From Paenibacillus vietnamensis (lineage in GTDB: Bacteria; Bacillota; Bacilli; Paenibacillales; Paenibacillaceae): 64,000 nucleotides of DNA. Below, piece after piece: positions 6,466 to 15,080 of this stretch (within the stretch, counting starts at the first letter, position 1; each line of letters begins with the position of its first letter). Position numbers and translations under genes: made by a program. The stretch lies in the NCBI RefSeq assembly GCF_020169515.1, contig NZ_JAHMHW010000014.1, forward strand, positions 62,001 through 126,000. The letters run 5' to 3'. The notes below the pieces were generated by a model. The model saw only the letters and a list, made by a program, of their open reading frames with translations. It was not told where the DNA came from and ran no database searches.

Positions 6466-8801
6466 TGAAGGGATTTTTTTATGCTGTTGAAGTGGAAGGC
6501 CTCTGGCAGGCTCGCATGACGATCGATCCGTTAGTGGACAAGCATTTTTGGCTGGAAGGGCGGTTCGGTTCGGCTGGGAGGTTGAATGCAAGTAAAGCCA
6601 GAATGGGATGGCTTTGGCGGGAGGCACTGCCTCTGGGGGATGCTTGCAGGGCGGTGGAGATTTGGGAGAAAGCGGGTGGGGAGAGGAGGAGTAGGGGGAG
6701 TGGATTGGGGAGGAAGGCGGTACTGTTACGAAATGAGAAAAGGGAGGGAGAATGGGAAATAGAACGGGAAATGAAAATGAAAGGGGAAAGAGAGAAGGAA
6801 AGAGAGAAGGAAAGAGAGGTGCTGCTGCGTTTGCAAGCTTGCGTAGAGGCGGCGAAGCGGGAGGCTGCGGAGCGCGGTGGGAGTGGTCAGCGGGAAGTGA
6901 GCTGGTGGAGCCGTTGGTTTGGGGGCAGGGGAAAGGTAAACCATGACAGGCGGGATGTGGAGATGGTGTTGGAGTTAGTGGAGCGGTGGGAGGGGGAGTT
7001 TGGCGGGTATGCTGAGCGAGTGAAGGATGGAGTTAGGCGTGAGGGAGCAGAGCTGGCGGGAGAAGTAGGATGTAGGAGAGCGAAAGTGGGCGGTGAGCAT
7101 GGAGGGGCGGAGCGAGCTGGGGCTGGGAGCGAGCAAAGAGAGGGCGGGCGAGCGTTCAGCGATGCCCGGCTCGGGGAGCTGGCGGCGGGGGCGAAGCGCG
7201 CCGCCGATGCTCTTGAGGGACGTGCGCTGCTGCGCGGCGAAGCGCACGACCTGCTCTTGGGCGCCGGCGTCCCGGCGGCGGGCGCAAGCTGGAGCGCCAT
7301 GCTCCAGCTTGCAGCGCTGCTCGGGCGCGTGCGCCTGGGCGGATCGGTCGCCGCCTATGGCAGGCGGGCGGACGCCCGGGGGCGCCGCAGGCGCGAGCGC
7401 AGGTGTCTGCGCTGCGGGAGCGGCGAGGCGCTGCTGGCCCGCACGGCATGCGCGGCGTGCGGGCGGGTATGCGCCTATTGCACGGCATGCATTGGCATGG
7501 GGCGGAGTCGGGAATGCGAGCTGCTGGTGACGGGACAGCGAGCGGTGGGCGTGGGTATGGGCGGTCGGTCATTGGCGCCCATAGAAAGGCGCCTGGCTGC
7601 GTGGAAGCTAAGTCCGGCTCAGACGGCCGCGGCAGGCAAGGCGCTCCGCTTTGTGGAAAAGGGGCTGGCAAAACCCGGACAACGTTTATCTGCCGAAGGC
7701 AACGATGTGAAACTTGGGAAGCATTTGTCTGCCAGCGAGGTCGAGGCGAAGCCTGGTCAGCATCCATCTGCCGACGGGAGCAAGGCGGAGATCCGCAATT
7801 TTTTGCTGTGGGCGGTGACGGGCGCTGGGAAAACGGAGATGATTTTTCCGCTTGTAGAATCGGTGCTGCTGCGAGGAGGCAGAGCGCTGATCGCGACGCC
7901 GCGCCGAGATGTGGTTACCGAGCTCGATCCGCGGATTCGGAGAGCTTTTCCGAAGGCTGCGGTCGTTACGCTATATGGAGGCAGCGAGCAGAGATGGGAG
8001 AACGGCGATATTACGCTTGCTACGACGCATCAGTTATTGCGGTTTTATCAAGGATTTGACCTTGTGATTGTCGACGAGATCGATGCCTACCCCTATCATG
8101 GCGATCCGATCCTTCATTTTGCTGCAGACAAAAGCTGTGCTCCCGGTGCACCACGGTTGCTTCTGTCCGCTACGCCGCCAAGCGAGCTGCAGCGAGATGC
8201 CCGGCACGGCAGGCTGCCGCATGCCAGAGTGCCGGTCCGCTATCACAGGCATCCGCTCCCTGTTCCCGCATGGATCCAAACGCCTGCCGTGCATCAAATG
8301 CTGAAGCGGCGCAAGCTTCCCGGCAAGCTGCTGGCTGCCTTACGGCAGTCTCTCGAACGCGGAGCGCAGTTATTTGTTTTTGTGCAGCGAATTGCGCAAA
8401 CCGAACCGATGGCCGAGCTGTTGAGGGCTGTGCTCCGGCATTCGGACGTTGCGGCAACGTCCTCGCAGGATGCGGAACGTTCGGACAAGGTACATCGTTT
8501 CCGTTCCAGAGAAATTCGCGTACTGGTTACAACTACTATTCTCGAAAGGGGAGTTACGATTCCGATGAGCGACGTCTATATTCTCGATGCGGACGGAAAG
8601 CTGTTTGACGAAGCTTCGTTGGTTCAAATGGCCGGACGGGCGGGGCGTTCCGGGGATGATCCGTTTGGGCGGGTATATTTTTGCAGCCGCGAGCGCAATC
8701 GTCCGCAGACCGCCGCCGTGCGGCATATCCGCACGATGAACAAGATGGCGCGCAAGCAAGGCTTTCTGCACCCTAAAGGCCAAGGAGGCTCGCCGCGATG
8801 A
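6465..8801 (+). CDS. comFA: DNA-uptake helicase ComFA, extended form
   Basis: ComFA is an ATP-dependent translocase that helps pull single-stranded DNA into the cell during competence. The C-terminal half holds the helicase core: Walker A AVTGAGKTEM (~450), motif II DEIDAY (~537) and motif VI QMAGRAGRSG (~720). Before it is a four-cysteine-type zinc region, CLRCG...CAACGRVCAYCTAC (~313-342). At 778 residues it is far longer than the ~460-residue B. subtilis protein. The extra ~300 N-terminal residues include a low-complexity Glu/Arg/Lys/Gly part (~65-250) that coincides with a very purine-rich coding strand. GAGAGG lies upstream of the ATG. The stop overlaps comFC by 4 bases. Confidence 0.93.
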   Translation: MKGFFYAVEVEGLWQARMTIDPLVDKHFWLEGRFGSAGRLNASKARMGWLWREALPLGDACRAVEIWEKAGGERRSRGSGLGRKAVLLRNEKREGEWEIEREMKMKGEREKEREKEREVLLRLQACVEAAKREAAERGGSGQREVSWWSRWFGGRGKVNHDRRDVEMVLELVERWEGEFGGYAERVKDGVRREGAELAGEVGCRRAKVGGEHGGAERAGAGSEQREGGRAFSDARLGELAAGAKRAADALEGRALLRGEAHDLLLGAGVPAAGASWSAMLQLAALLGRVRLGGSVAAYGRRADARGRRRRERRCLRCGSGEALLARTACAACGRVCAYCTACIGMGRSRECELLVTGQRAVGVGMGGRSLAPIERRLAAWKLSPAQTAAAGKALRFVEKGLAKPGQRLSAEGNDVKLGKHLSASEVEAKPGQHPSADGSKAEIRNFLLWAVTGAGKTEMIFPLVESVLLRGGRALIATPRRDVVTELDPRIRRAFPKAAVVTLYGGSEQRWENGDITLATTHQLLRFYQGFDLVIVDEIDAYPYHGDPILHFAADKSCAPGAPRLLLSATPPSELQRDARHGRLPHARVPVRYHRHPLPVPAWIQTPAVHQMLKRRKLPGKLLAALRQSLERGAQLFVFVQRIAQTEPMAELLRAVLRHSDVAATSSQDAERSDKVHRFRSREIRVLVTTTILERGVTIPMSDVYILDADGKLFDEASLVQMAGRAGRSGDDPFGRVYFCSRERNRPQTAAVRHIRTMNKMARKQGFLHPKGQGGSPR

Positions 8802-9664
8802 GCAGATCCCCTGAAGCCTGGCTCCGGCGGCTCCTGTCCGCCTTCACCGCGTCCGCGCAGCTGCTCGCCCCGGGCTCTGCCGCATGCCTGCTCTGCGGCA
8901 AGCCGCAGCAGAGCGCCCGCAGCGCGGCCGCCCAAAACCATTCGAAGCTGCCGCCCCAGCTTCGGAAATCCGTTTGCGGAGCGTGCCTCTCCGCAATTCC
9001 GTGGATCGCCCGCATCCGCTGCGCAAAATGCGGGCGCGGCATTCCATGCGACGACTGCATCCGCCGTCCGCATCCATCCTTCGTGTGCAACCGCAGCGCG
9101 GTGCACTACAACGAGATGATGCGCGGCGTCCTCGCGCAGTACAAATACCGCGGCAACGAGCGGCTGGCTCCATTGCTCGGCGGCATGCTGCAGCCCGTTT
9201 TCGAGGCTCTGACCGCCGAGATATCGGCACCATTGTCAAATCGGCCGAGCCGAAACGGCCGACCCAACAAGTTGATTTTCGCCGACCATTGGTCCGCCGT
9301 CACCTATGTCCCCATCAGCGAACAGCGGGCGGCTGACCGCGGCTTTAATCAGGCGGAGCAGCTCGCTTCACAGCTTGCGAATCAATATGGTATTCCTCTC
9401 CTGCACCTGCTGGTCCGTGACCGACACACCGAAAAGCAAAGCTTCAAAACCCGCGCAGAGCGGCTCCGGGATACGAGGCAGCTTTTTATTGTTAATCCTA
9501 ATGAAGCGGCGAAGCTCCAAGAGCATCTAGCCCGCCCTCCCCGCATTTTGCTCATTGATGATATTTACACGACGGGAAGCACGGCTGAAGCGTGTTCTCA
9601 GACGCTTCTTTTGAACGCCGGCATTCCGATAGAAGTCTACATTCTGACCTGGGCGAGGTCATAG
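8798..9664 (+). CDS. comFC: Competence protein ComFC (phosphoribosyltransferase-like)
   Basis: This 288-residue ComFC/GntX-family protein has an N-terminal zinc-binding region with CLLCG, CGAC and CAKCGRGIPCDDC (residues ~29-88). The C-terminal phosphoribosyltransferase signature is ILLIDDIYTTGST (~248-260). ComFC works with ComFA in DNA uptake in Firmicutes. The ATG overlaps the comFA stop (ATGA), so the two are translated together. The small comFB gene found between them in B. subtilis is absent here. Length is slightly above the ~230-240 typical of the family, owing to insertions around residues 45 and 150. Confidence 0.93.
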   Translation: MSRSPEAWLRRLLSAFTASAQLLAPGSAACLLCGKPQQSARSAAAQNHSKLPPQLRKSVCGACLSAIPWIARIRCAKCGRGIPCDDCIRRPHPSFVCNRSAVHYNEMMRGVLAQYKYRGNERLAPLLGGMLQPVFEALTAEISAPLSNRPSRNGRPNKLIFADHWSAVTYVPISEQRAADRGFNQAEQLASQLANQYGIPLLHLLVRDRHTEKQSFKTRAERLRDTRQLFIVNPNEAAKLQEHLARPPRILLIDDIYTTGSTAEACSQTLLLNAGIPIEVYILTWARS

Positions 9665-9766
9665 GAAATCTCTCTGCGAATTGTATTAGTAGAATAATAG
9701 TGAAAAAATGACAGCTTTCGATTAAACTAATAGCATGATTTCGACGAACGAAGGGGGCTAAGCGCG

Positions 9767-10183
9767 ATGAACCTGGATAATTGTCCTCGCTGCGGAAGGC
9801 TGTTTGCCAAAAACTTTAGAGACGTATGCCCGAATTGTCTACGGGAAATAGATAAGGAATACGAGCTTTGCGCCAACTATTTGCGTGAATTTAAAGGTGC
9901 GATTATAACCGACGTTTCCGAGGCCACCGGCGTATCGATCAAGCAAATTACAAAATTCATCCGCGAAGGCCGGATTTCTCTCGTAAATGCGCCCAACATG
10001 TCTTACCCTTGCGAATCCTGCGGCACCTTAATCCGCGAGCACCATATTTGTGATCTTTGCCGCACCCGATTGGAGAAGGACAAGAAACAGATGTTTGAGG
10101 ACCTCGCCAACAAGGATGCACGCAGCCGAATTCAAACCCAAGCAGCTGCATACAAAGGATTAGACCGCTACAAAGGAAAATAA
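9767..10183 (+). CDS. yvyF: Flagellar operon zinc-ribbon protein YvyF
   Basis: This 138-residue protein carries two Cys-pair clusters: CPRCG...CPNC (~5-23) and CESCG...CDLC (~84-103). Between them is a MerR-like helix-turn-helix segment (VSEATGVSIKQITKFIREGRI). It matches the flagellar operon protein family (TIGR03826) and sits where yvyF sits in B. subtilis, between comFC and flgM. Its biochemical role is not settled; it is thought to be regulatory. AAGGGGGC precedes the ATG. Confidence 0.9.
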   Translation: MNLDNCPRCGRLFAKNFRDVCPNCLREIDKEYELCANYLREFKGAIITDVSEATGVSIKQITKFIREGRISLVNAPNMSYPCESCGTLIREHHICDLCRTRLEKDKKQMFEDLANKDARSRIQTQAAAYKGLDRYKGK

Positions 10184-10211
10184 TGAAAAGAAGCTAATCT
10201 TCCCGAGTCTA

Positions 10212-10239
10212 TAACATATCCCTTAACCGAAGCCGATAA
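10212..10239 (+). promoter_or_regulatory. Probable sigma-D promoter of flgM
   Basis: TAAC (10212-10215), a 16-base spacer and GCCGATAA (10232-10239) match the sigma-D consensus closely. It lies 57 bases before the flgM start. B. subtilis flgM also has a sigma-D promoter, which forms a feedback loop. The -10 box overlaps the left arm of the next hairpin. Confidence 0.5.
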
Positions 10240-10265
10240 TACTTGTAAAGGTAATCGGCTTTTTT
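10231..10265 (+). terminator. Terminator after yvyF
   Basis: AGCCGAT and ATCGGCT pair across a 20-base loop and are followed by a T-run. It would end transcripts from yvyF or weaken read-through into flgM. Its left arm doubles as the -10 box of the sigma-D-like promoter. Confidence 0.65.
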
Positions 10266-10295
10266 AGTTACGGTCAAATAACGAGGTGATCAACT

Positions 10296-10562
10296 GTGAA
10301 AATAAATGAAACGAACCGGATCGGCGCGCACAACCCGTATCAGAAGCAGCACGAAGCCAGGCTGAGCCAATCGAACAAACCACGCCAGAAGGACGAGGTC
10401 CAAATTTCGGCTGCCGCCAAGGAAATGCTGAACTCGAGCCAGACGCAAGGCACGGAGAGAAGTAAGCAGATTGAGAAACTCAAGCAGCAGGTGGCATCCG
10501 GCACTTATCATGTGGAGGCCGGCAAAATCGCCGAGAAGCTGCTTCCTTACCTGAAGGAGTAG
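10296..10562 (+). CDS. flgM: Anti-sigma-D factor FlgM
   Basis: This 88-residue protein has the FlgM pattern: an N-terminal MKINETNRIG start, the central DEVQISAAAKEML segment and a C-terminal sigma-binding helix region (IEKLKQQVASGTYHVEAGKIAEKLL). FlgM binds sigma-D and blocks late flagellar genes until the hook-basal body is finished. The GTG start at 10296 has GAGGTGAT 5 bases upstream. It is followed after 7 bases by flgN. Confidence 0.95.
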   Translation: MKINETNRIGAHNPYQKQHEARLSQSNKPRQKDEVQISAAAKEMLNSSQTQGTERSKQIEKLKQQVASGTYHVEAGKIAEKLLPYLKE

Positions 10563-10569
10563 CCCACTC

Positions 10570-11076
10570 ATGAACGAATATATTCAGCAAATTTTATCGG
10601 TGCTGCAAGAGCTGACGGATGAGCACAGGCAGCTGGTCGAGTACGGGAAAGCCAAGACGGAAGCCATCCGGCATAATCAGGTGGAGACGATATCGTTTAT
10701 CTCGAACAAAGAGAAGAAGATTCTCGAGCGGTTATTGGAGCTTGAACAGCAGCGTGCTTTTCTTGTGGGGAAGTATATGCTCTCCCATAAGGTGACGGGC
10801 CAGCAGCGCTCTTTCAAGATGGAGAAGCTGATCCAGATGGTTTTTCAGGCGGAAGAGAAGCAGCAGCTTCAGCGAATGTGGAAAGAGCTGAACGCCGTCA
10901 TTACCGAGCTTCAGGATATTAACGAATTCAATCAGCAATTAGTCAAAATGACGCTCGAATATTTGCATTTTACGCAGGATTTACTGCTCGGTCCCGAGGA
11001 AGAGGACGTTACCTATCACAGGGCGGTACAAGGTATGGCCCAGCAGCGGAACGGCCGTTTTAACATAAGAACGTGA
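10570..11076 (+). CDS. flgN: Flagellar export chaperone FlgN
   Basis: This 168-residue, mostly helical, coiled-coil-rich protein is in the FlgN position between flgM and flgK. FlgN binds the hook-filament junction proteins FlgK and FlgL and delivers them to the export gate. Recognisable family features are the N-terminal LQELTDEHRQLVEYGKAKTEAI segment and SNKEKKILERLLELE. It is 7 bases downstream of flgM. The family is poorly conserved, so context carries part of the call. Confidence 0.88.
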   Translation: MNEYIQQILSVLQELTDEHRQLVEYGKAKTEAIRHNQVETISFISNKEKKILERLLELEQQRAFLVGKYMLSHKVTGQQRSFKMEKLIQMVFQAEEKQQLQRMWKELNAVITELQDINEFNQQLVKMTLEYLHFTQDLLLGPEEEDVTYHRAVQGMAQQRNGRFNIRT

Positions 11077-11095
11077 GGAAAGAGGGCATACGACG

Positions 11096-12655
11096 ATGGC
11101 ATCCACATTTCACGGATTAGAGACGGCTCGGCGGAGCTTGTTCACGACGCAATCCGCTTTGAATACAACCGGGCACAACATTGCAAACGCCAACACGGCT
11201 GGATATTCGCGCCAGGTGGTGAACATGACGGCTTCCAGGCCGATCGATGCGGTCGGCTACTCCAAATCGGTCGCGGCCGGCCAGCTGGGGACCGGTGTCG
11301 AAGCCAGCTCGATTACTCGCGTTAGAGAGAAGTTTCTGGATAACCAATTCCGCAATGAATATAAATCGCATGGCAATTTCACCGTTCAGCTGGATACGCT
11401 GACCAAGCTCGAAGGGATCGTAAATGAGCCGAGCGAAACGGGGCTTCGAACGGTTATCTCGAATTTTTGGAATTCATGGTCTGATCTCAGCAAAAACCCC
11501 GAAAACGCCGACGGCCGCAAAGTCGTCATGGAACAAACGCTGGCGATGGTAGATGCGTTTAACTATACGGCCAAGCAGCTTAGCGATCTAAAGGCGGATT
11601 TGACGGAGAATGTCGAGATCAACATCAATACGGTGAACTCTCTGACGGCGAGCATCGCTCAGCTGAACGGCGAAATCCGCAGGGTGGAAGGGCTCGGCGA
11701 CAGCGCCAACGATCTGAGGGACCAGCGCGACCTGCTAACTGACCAGCTGTCAGGACTCGTTAACATTCGTGTAGAGGATCAGGCTAACGGCTACAGAATT
11801 ACGATGGGCAACGTTGAACTGGTCGAGAATCAGACTGCTGGGACCGTAGATATGGCTTCGATTACGGCGGCGTTTAATTCCGGCAATCTTAACAGCGGGG
11901 CGATTTACGGAACGATCCATTCCAGAGATCATTTTGTGGAGGGCTACATCAACGAGCTCGACAAAATGGTCCAAACGATGGCAAACGGCGAGTTTGAGGT
12001 TACCCTTCCAAAAGGCTCCGTTCTCCCGGAAGGCACGGTGTTGAACGGTGTAACGTACACGGGGCCTAATCGGACGCTTGCCGAGGATACGACCGTGACT
12101 GTCAAAGGCCTCAATGGTTTGCATCAGCTTGGCTATAATCTTGCCGGTGACGATCCGGGACTTCCGTTTTTTACGGACGGCTCCGGCGGCACGGCAGGTT
12201 TGACGGCATCGAACATTACCCTGAATCCGGATATTGTCGCTAATTCCAATCTCATTGCGAGCTCGATGCGGGTTGCGATTAATGCCGACGGCTCAGAGAC
12301 GGTCATTACCGGCAACAACTCTTTAGCTGTGCTGTTCTCCCAAATGCGGGACACCCGTATCGACTTCGATGCTGGTACCGGCGAGAGTAAGAATACGATT
12401 GATGCCTATTTCCGCTCGGTTGTTGGTCAGCTAGGCGTCCAAACGGCGGAAGCGACCCGGATGCAAGCGAACCAGCAAATTATCGTGGAGCAGGTCGATT
12501 CACGCAGACAATCGGTCAGCGGCGTTTCACTGGACGAAGAGATGTCCAACATGATCAAATTCCAGCATGCCTACAACGCTGCTGCCCGCAACATGACGAT
12601 GATTGACGAAATTTTGGATAAAGTAATAAACGGTATGGGCCGCGTCGGCCTCTAA
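11096..12655 (+). CDS. flgK: Flagellar hook-associated protein 1 FlgK
   Basis: This 519-residue FlgK is the first hook-filament junction protein. The N-terminus (FHGLETARRSLFTTQSALNTTGHNIANANTAGYSRQ) and C-terminus (VSLDEEMSNMIKFQHAYNAAARNMTMIDEILDKVI) are the classic coiled-coil D0 ends of the flagellin/rod/hook family. The middle region (~280-440) is variable and surface exposed. AGGAAAGAGGG lies upstream of the ATG. Length fits the family. Confidence 0.97.
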   Translation: MASTFHGLETARRSLFTTQSALNTTGHNIANANTAGYSRQVVNMTASRPIDAVGYSKSVAAGQLGTGVEASSITRVREKFLDNQFRNEYKSHGNFTVQLDTLTKLEGIVNEPSETGLRTVISNFWNSWSDLSKNPENADGRKVVMEQTLAMVDAFNYTAKQLSDLKADLTENVEININTVNSLTASIAQLNGEIRRVEGLGDSANDLRDQRDLLTDQLSGLVNIRVEDQANGYRITMGNVELVENQTAGTVDMASITAAFNSGNLNSGAIYGTIHSRDHFVEGYINELDKMVQTMANGEFEVTLPKGSVLPEGTVLNGVTYTGPNRTLAEDTTVTVKGLNGLHQLGYNLAGDDPGLPFFTDGSGGTAGLTASNITLNPDIVANSNLIASSMRVAINADGSETVITGNNSLAVLFSQMRDTRIDFDAGTGESKNTIDAYFRSVVGQLGVQTAEATRMQANQQIIVEQVDSRRQSVSGVSLDEEMSNMIKFQHAYNAAARNMTMIDEILDKVINGMGRVGL

Positions 12656-12680
12656 TTTATAGAAGCAGGGGTGACCTTCC

Positions 12681-13640
12681 ATGTCTTTGCGTGTAACACA
12701 GTCCATGCTGAATACGCAGCTTATGCGGAATTTAACAAACAATCTCGGCCGAATGAATACGCTGCAAAATCAGCTTTCTACAGGGAAAATCATAAACAAA
12801 CCCTCTGACGATCCAATTGGCATCACCTTTGCTCTTCGTTACAGAAGCGAGCTTAGCTCAACCACCCAATATACGGAGAATGTCAACTCTGCGATATCGT
12901 TTCTTCAATATACAGATACAACGATTGGTCAAGCAGGCGATATTATGCAGCGAGCTCGGGAGTTGCTGGTTAAAGGGGCTAATGGAACATTGGATCAAAC
13001 TGATATGAATGCAATTAAAATTGAAATGTCTCAGCTGTACAATCAAATGATAGAAATTGGCAATACAAGATTTAACGGTCAACAAGTATTTAATGGTGAA
13101 AATACCACAGAAAAACCATATTCAACTTTGACGCTTGAAGATACCGCAGATCCTCTTGCAACACCGCCCATTTATAAGGCATATCATCTTTCGACTGACA
13201 CTGGATCAGTTAAATATGAGCTTTCAGCTAACATGAGCATGGCAGTTAATGTGACGGGTAACGAAGTGTTTGGAGAAGCCGTGGCTAATGATACAGATAC
13301 GACAAGCGATAATGTCTTTCAATTGTTGCGTCGTGCTCATGATATGTTGGCTACCGGAGATCACGATGGTATTTCTGCTTTGATTGGACAATTTGACACA
13401 CGGATGAATAAAATGTTGACCATGAGGTCAGAAGTCGGTGCGCGAATGAATCGAGTAGAGCTGATTCAAAACCGACTTAGCGATTTGGATATTAATCTTC
13501 AGACCCTCCAGTCTAAGACAGAGGATGCGGATATGGCCAAGGTCATTACAAATATGAAGATGGAGGAGAACGTCTATCAAGCCTCTCTATCGGTTGGCTC
13601 TCAGTTGATTCGACCGAGCTTGGTTGACTTCCTTAGATAG
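12681..13640 (+). CDS. flgL: Flagellar hook-associated protein 3 FlgL
   Basis: This 319-residue FlgL is the second junction protein, between FlgK and the filament. The flagellin-like N-terminus (MLNTQLMRNLTNNLGRMNTLQNQLSTGKIINKPSDDP) and the C-terminal helix are clear. The middle of the gene is noticeably AT-rich compared with flgK and the comF genes, and marks the start of the AT-rich part of this locus. AGGGGTGA lies 8 bases before the ATG. Confidence 0.97.
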   Translation: MSLRVTQSMLNTQLMRNLTNNLGRMNTLQNQLSTGKIINKPSDDPIGITFALRYRSELSSTTQYTENVNSAISFLQYTDTTIGQAGDIMQRARELLVKGANGTLDQTDMNAIKIEMSQLYNQMIEIGNTRFNGQQVFNGENTTEKPYSTLTLEDTADPLATPPIYKAYHLSTDTGSVKYELSANMSMAVNVTGNEVFGEAVANDTDTTSDNVFQLLRRAHDMLATGDHDGISALIGQFDTRMNKMLTMRSEVGARMNRVELIQNRLSDLDINLQTLQSKTEDADMAKVITNMKMEENVYQASLSVGSQLIRPSLVDFLR

Positions 13641-13651
13641 GGGATAGCACT

Positions 13652-14218
13652 ATGCAAATTCCTCAGATCCAAATCCGGCAGCAGTATGGGAAAATCCATA
13701 TCGATGCAGATAACGGCAGGCAGGAGCTGGAGCAGCCCCAGGCAAAGCTAGAGATGGAACAGATCGAGCCAGTCCAGCATATGAACACTACGAGAGCCCA
13801 ACTCGAAATTAATCAGGATCGGGCTTGGGACGCATTGGCACTTGGGGACAACTTGAAAACCATGAGCACAATTTATTCCATGGCTTCTGACATGGCTCTT
13901 CGCGGACTTGAACGTATAGTGGAACAAGGCAATCGGATGGCGGCAATTCATCGGGGAGGAAATCCAATTGCGGAAATGGCAGGAGATTGGCAGAGAACCT
14001 ATTCGGAATATGATTTTCGTGGCGCAGCTTCATTTGATAATGTGGATATAACATATACGCCTAGCGAACTCACGATTGAGACGACCCCGGGACGGGTCGA
14101 ACTGAATGTGCAAGTGAACAAACCTATCCACCACTATGAACGTGGAAAGCTTGAAATCTACATGAGCCAATATCCAAAGCTGGAAATTATACCGCCGCAA
14201 ATTAATGAATTGATCTGA
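13652..14218 (+). CDS. yviE: DUF6470 family protein (YviE-like)
   Basis: This 188-residue protein occupies the yviE position between flgL and fliW. The N-terminal IPQIQIRQQYGKIHIDAD and central MASDMALRGLERIVEQGNRMAAIHRGGNPIAEMA stretches resemble the DUF6470/YviE family. Function is unknown; it is conserved in Firmicutes late flagellar operons. It follows flgL after 11 bases and is closed by a terminator. Confidence 0.82.
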   Translation: MQIPQIQIRQQYGKIHIDADNGRQELEQPQAKLEMEQIEPVQHMNTTRAQLEINQDRAWDALALGDNLKTMSTIYSMASDMALRGLERIVEQGNRMAAIHRGGNPIAEMAGDWQRTYSEYDFRGAASFDNVDITYTPSELTIETTPGRVELNVQVNKPIHHYERGKLEIYMSQYPKLEIIPPQINELI

Positions 14219-14235
14219 TATGTTTTATAGAGGAG

Positions 14236-14287
14236 ACTATAGACGAGTCGTTCTAACAGGGACCGAGTCTATAGTTTTATTTTTTAC
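14236..14287 (+). terminator. Terminator after yviE
   Basis: ACTATAGAC (14236-14244) and GTCTATAGT (14267-14275) form a perfect 9-bp stem followed by TTTTATTTTTT. It separates flgM-yviE from fliW-csrA, so fliW probably depends on read-through or on its own promoter. Confidence 0.75.
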
Positions 14288-14314
14288 TGAGATACATAAC
14301 TGGAGGTTTTAATA

Positions 14315-14704
14315 TTGAATAATGAATCCCAAGTTTTTTATTTTGAAAACGGAATTCCAGGATTCGAGCATTTACATCAATTTGAGTTATTGGACTTAGA
14401 TGGAGAAATACCCTTGAAAATTATGAAGTCTAAAGAAGACGACATTACACTTTTTTTAGCAAATCCGTTTTTTATATACCCGGATTATGAATGGGATTTA
14501 TCGGATTCGGCTAAACAAGAATTATCAATCCAATCGGAAGCAGATATTGAAGTTTGGTCCGTCATTACCGTTCCGACTGATCCTGAACTTGCGACAATAA
14601 ATTTAATGGCCCCTCTTGTATTCAATGTACGCGAAAGATTAGGCAAACAGATTATCCTTCACGATGAAAACTACAGCTCGCGAGCTCCGCTCATTCCTGC
14701 ATAA
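14315..14704 (+). CDS. fliW: Flagellar assembly factor FliW
   Basis: FliW binds CsrA and also free flagellin. When flagellin is secreted, FliW is freed to block CsrA and allow hag translation. The family pattern FENGIPGFEHLHQFELL and NPFFIYPDYEWDL is clear. At 129 residues it is shorter than the usual ~143, because the first ~10 residues (the first beta strand) are missing. The start is TTG at 14315, placed 7 bases after GGAGGT; no better upstream start is visible. csrA follows after 12 bases. Confidence 0.95.
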   Translation: MNNESQVFYFENGIPGFEHLHQFELLDLDGEIPLKIMKSKEDDITLFLANPFFIYPDYEWDLSDSAKQELSIQSEADIEVWSVITVPTDPELATINLMAPLVFNVRERLGKQIILHDENYSSRAPLIPA

Positions 14705-14716
14705 GGAGGTAAAGCT

Positions 14717-14941
14717 ATGTTAGTCCTATCACGTAAAACGAATGAATCCATCATGATTGGAGGAAATATTGAGATTATTGTGCTCGGCGTGGAAGGGGAT
14801 AATGTCAAATTAGGCATTCGGGCTCCTAGAGAGGTTGAGATTCATAGAAAAGAGATCTACAGTATCATTCAGGAAGAGAATCGGGCAGCTGCAGCTAAAA
14901 GGATATCGATCGACGAGGTATCAAAACTTTTTAAAAAATAG
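14717..14941 (+). CDS. csrA: Translational regulator CsrA
   Basis: This 74-residue CsrA has the standard MLVLSRKTNESIMIGGNIEIIVLG core and the RAPREVEIHRKEIY RNA-contact region. CsrA dimers bind GGA-containing hairpins and block ribosome access; its best-known target in Firmicutes is the hag mRNA. AAGGAGG precedes the ATG. The hag leader downstream carries two suitable sites. Confidence 0.97.
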   Translation: MLVLSRKTNESIMIGGNIEIIVLGVEGDNVKLGIRAPREVEIHRKEIYSIIQEENRAAAAKRISIDEVSKLFKK

Positions 14942-14964
14942 TGTTCTAAAAATAAATTTACTAT

Positions 14965-14990
14965 TAAAAATCAATTTCTCCCGCCGATAT
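14965..14990 (+). promoter_or_regulatory. Sigma-D promoter of hag
   Basis: TAAA (14965-14968), a 14-base spacer and GCCGATAT (14983-14990) form a perfect sigma-D promoter. Transcription would start near 14997, giving a leader of about 84 bases before the flagellin start. Confidence 0.9.
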
Positions 14991-15035
14991 ATATAGTAGC
15001 ACGGAAGATAGGGCGGCCGACCTACTTTCGCAAGC

Positions 15036-15073
15036 TTCCGCAAGGATGCGGAAATTCGACATTTCAGGGAGGA
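15036..15073 (+). promoter_or_regulatory. CsrA-binding leader of hag
   Basis: A 6-bp hairpin TTCCGC/GCGGAA (15036-15053) presents AAGGAT in its loop, which is the typical high-affinity CsrA site. A second GGA-type site, AGGGAGGA (15066-15073), is the hag ribosome binding site itself. Two such sites would let one CsrA dimer bridge the leader and shut off translation, as described for B. subtilis hag. Confidence 0.8.
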
Positions 15074-15080
15074 AATATCC

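Noticed and set aside
9724..9750. Sigma-D promoter before yvyF (TAAA-N15-CGACGAAC)
   Set aside because: The -10 part matches GCCGATAT too poorly to support a call.
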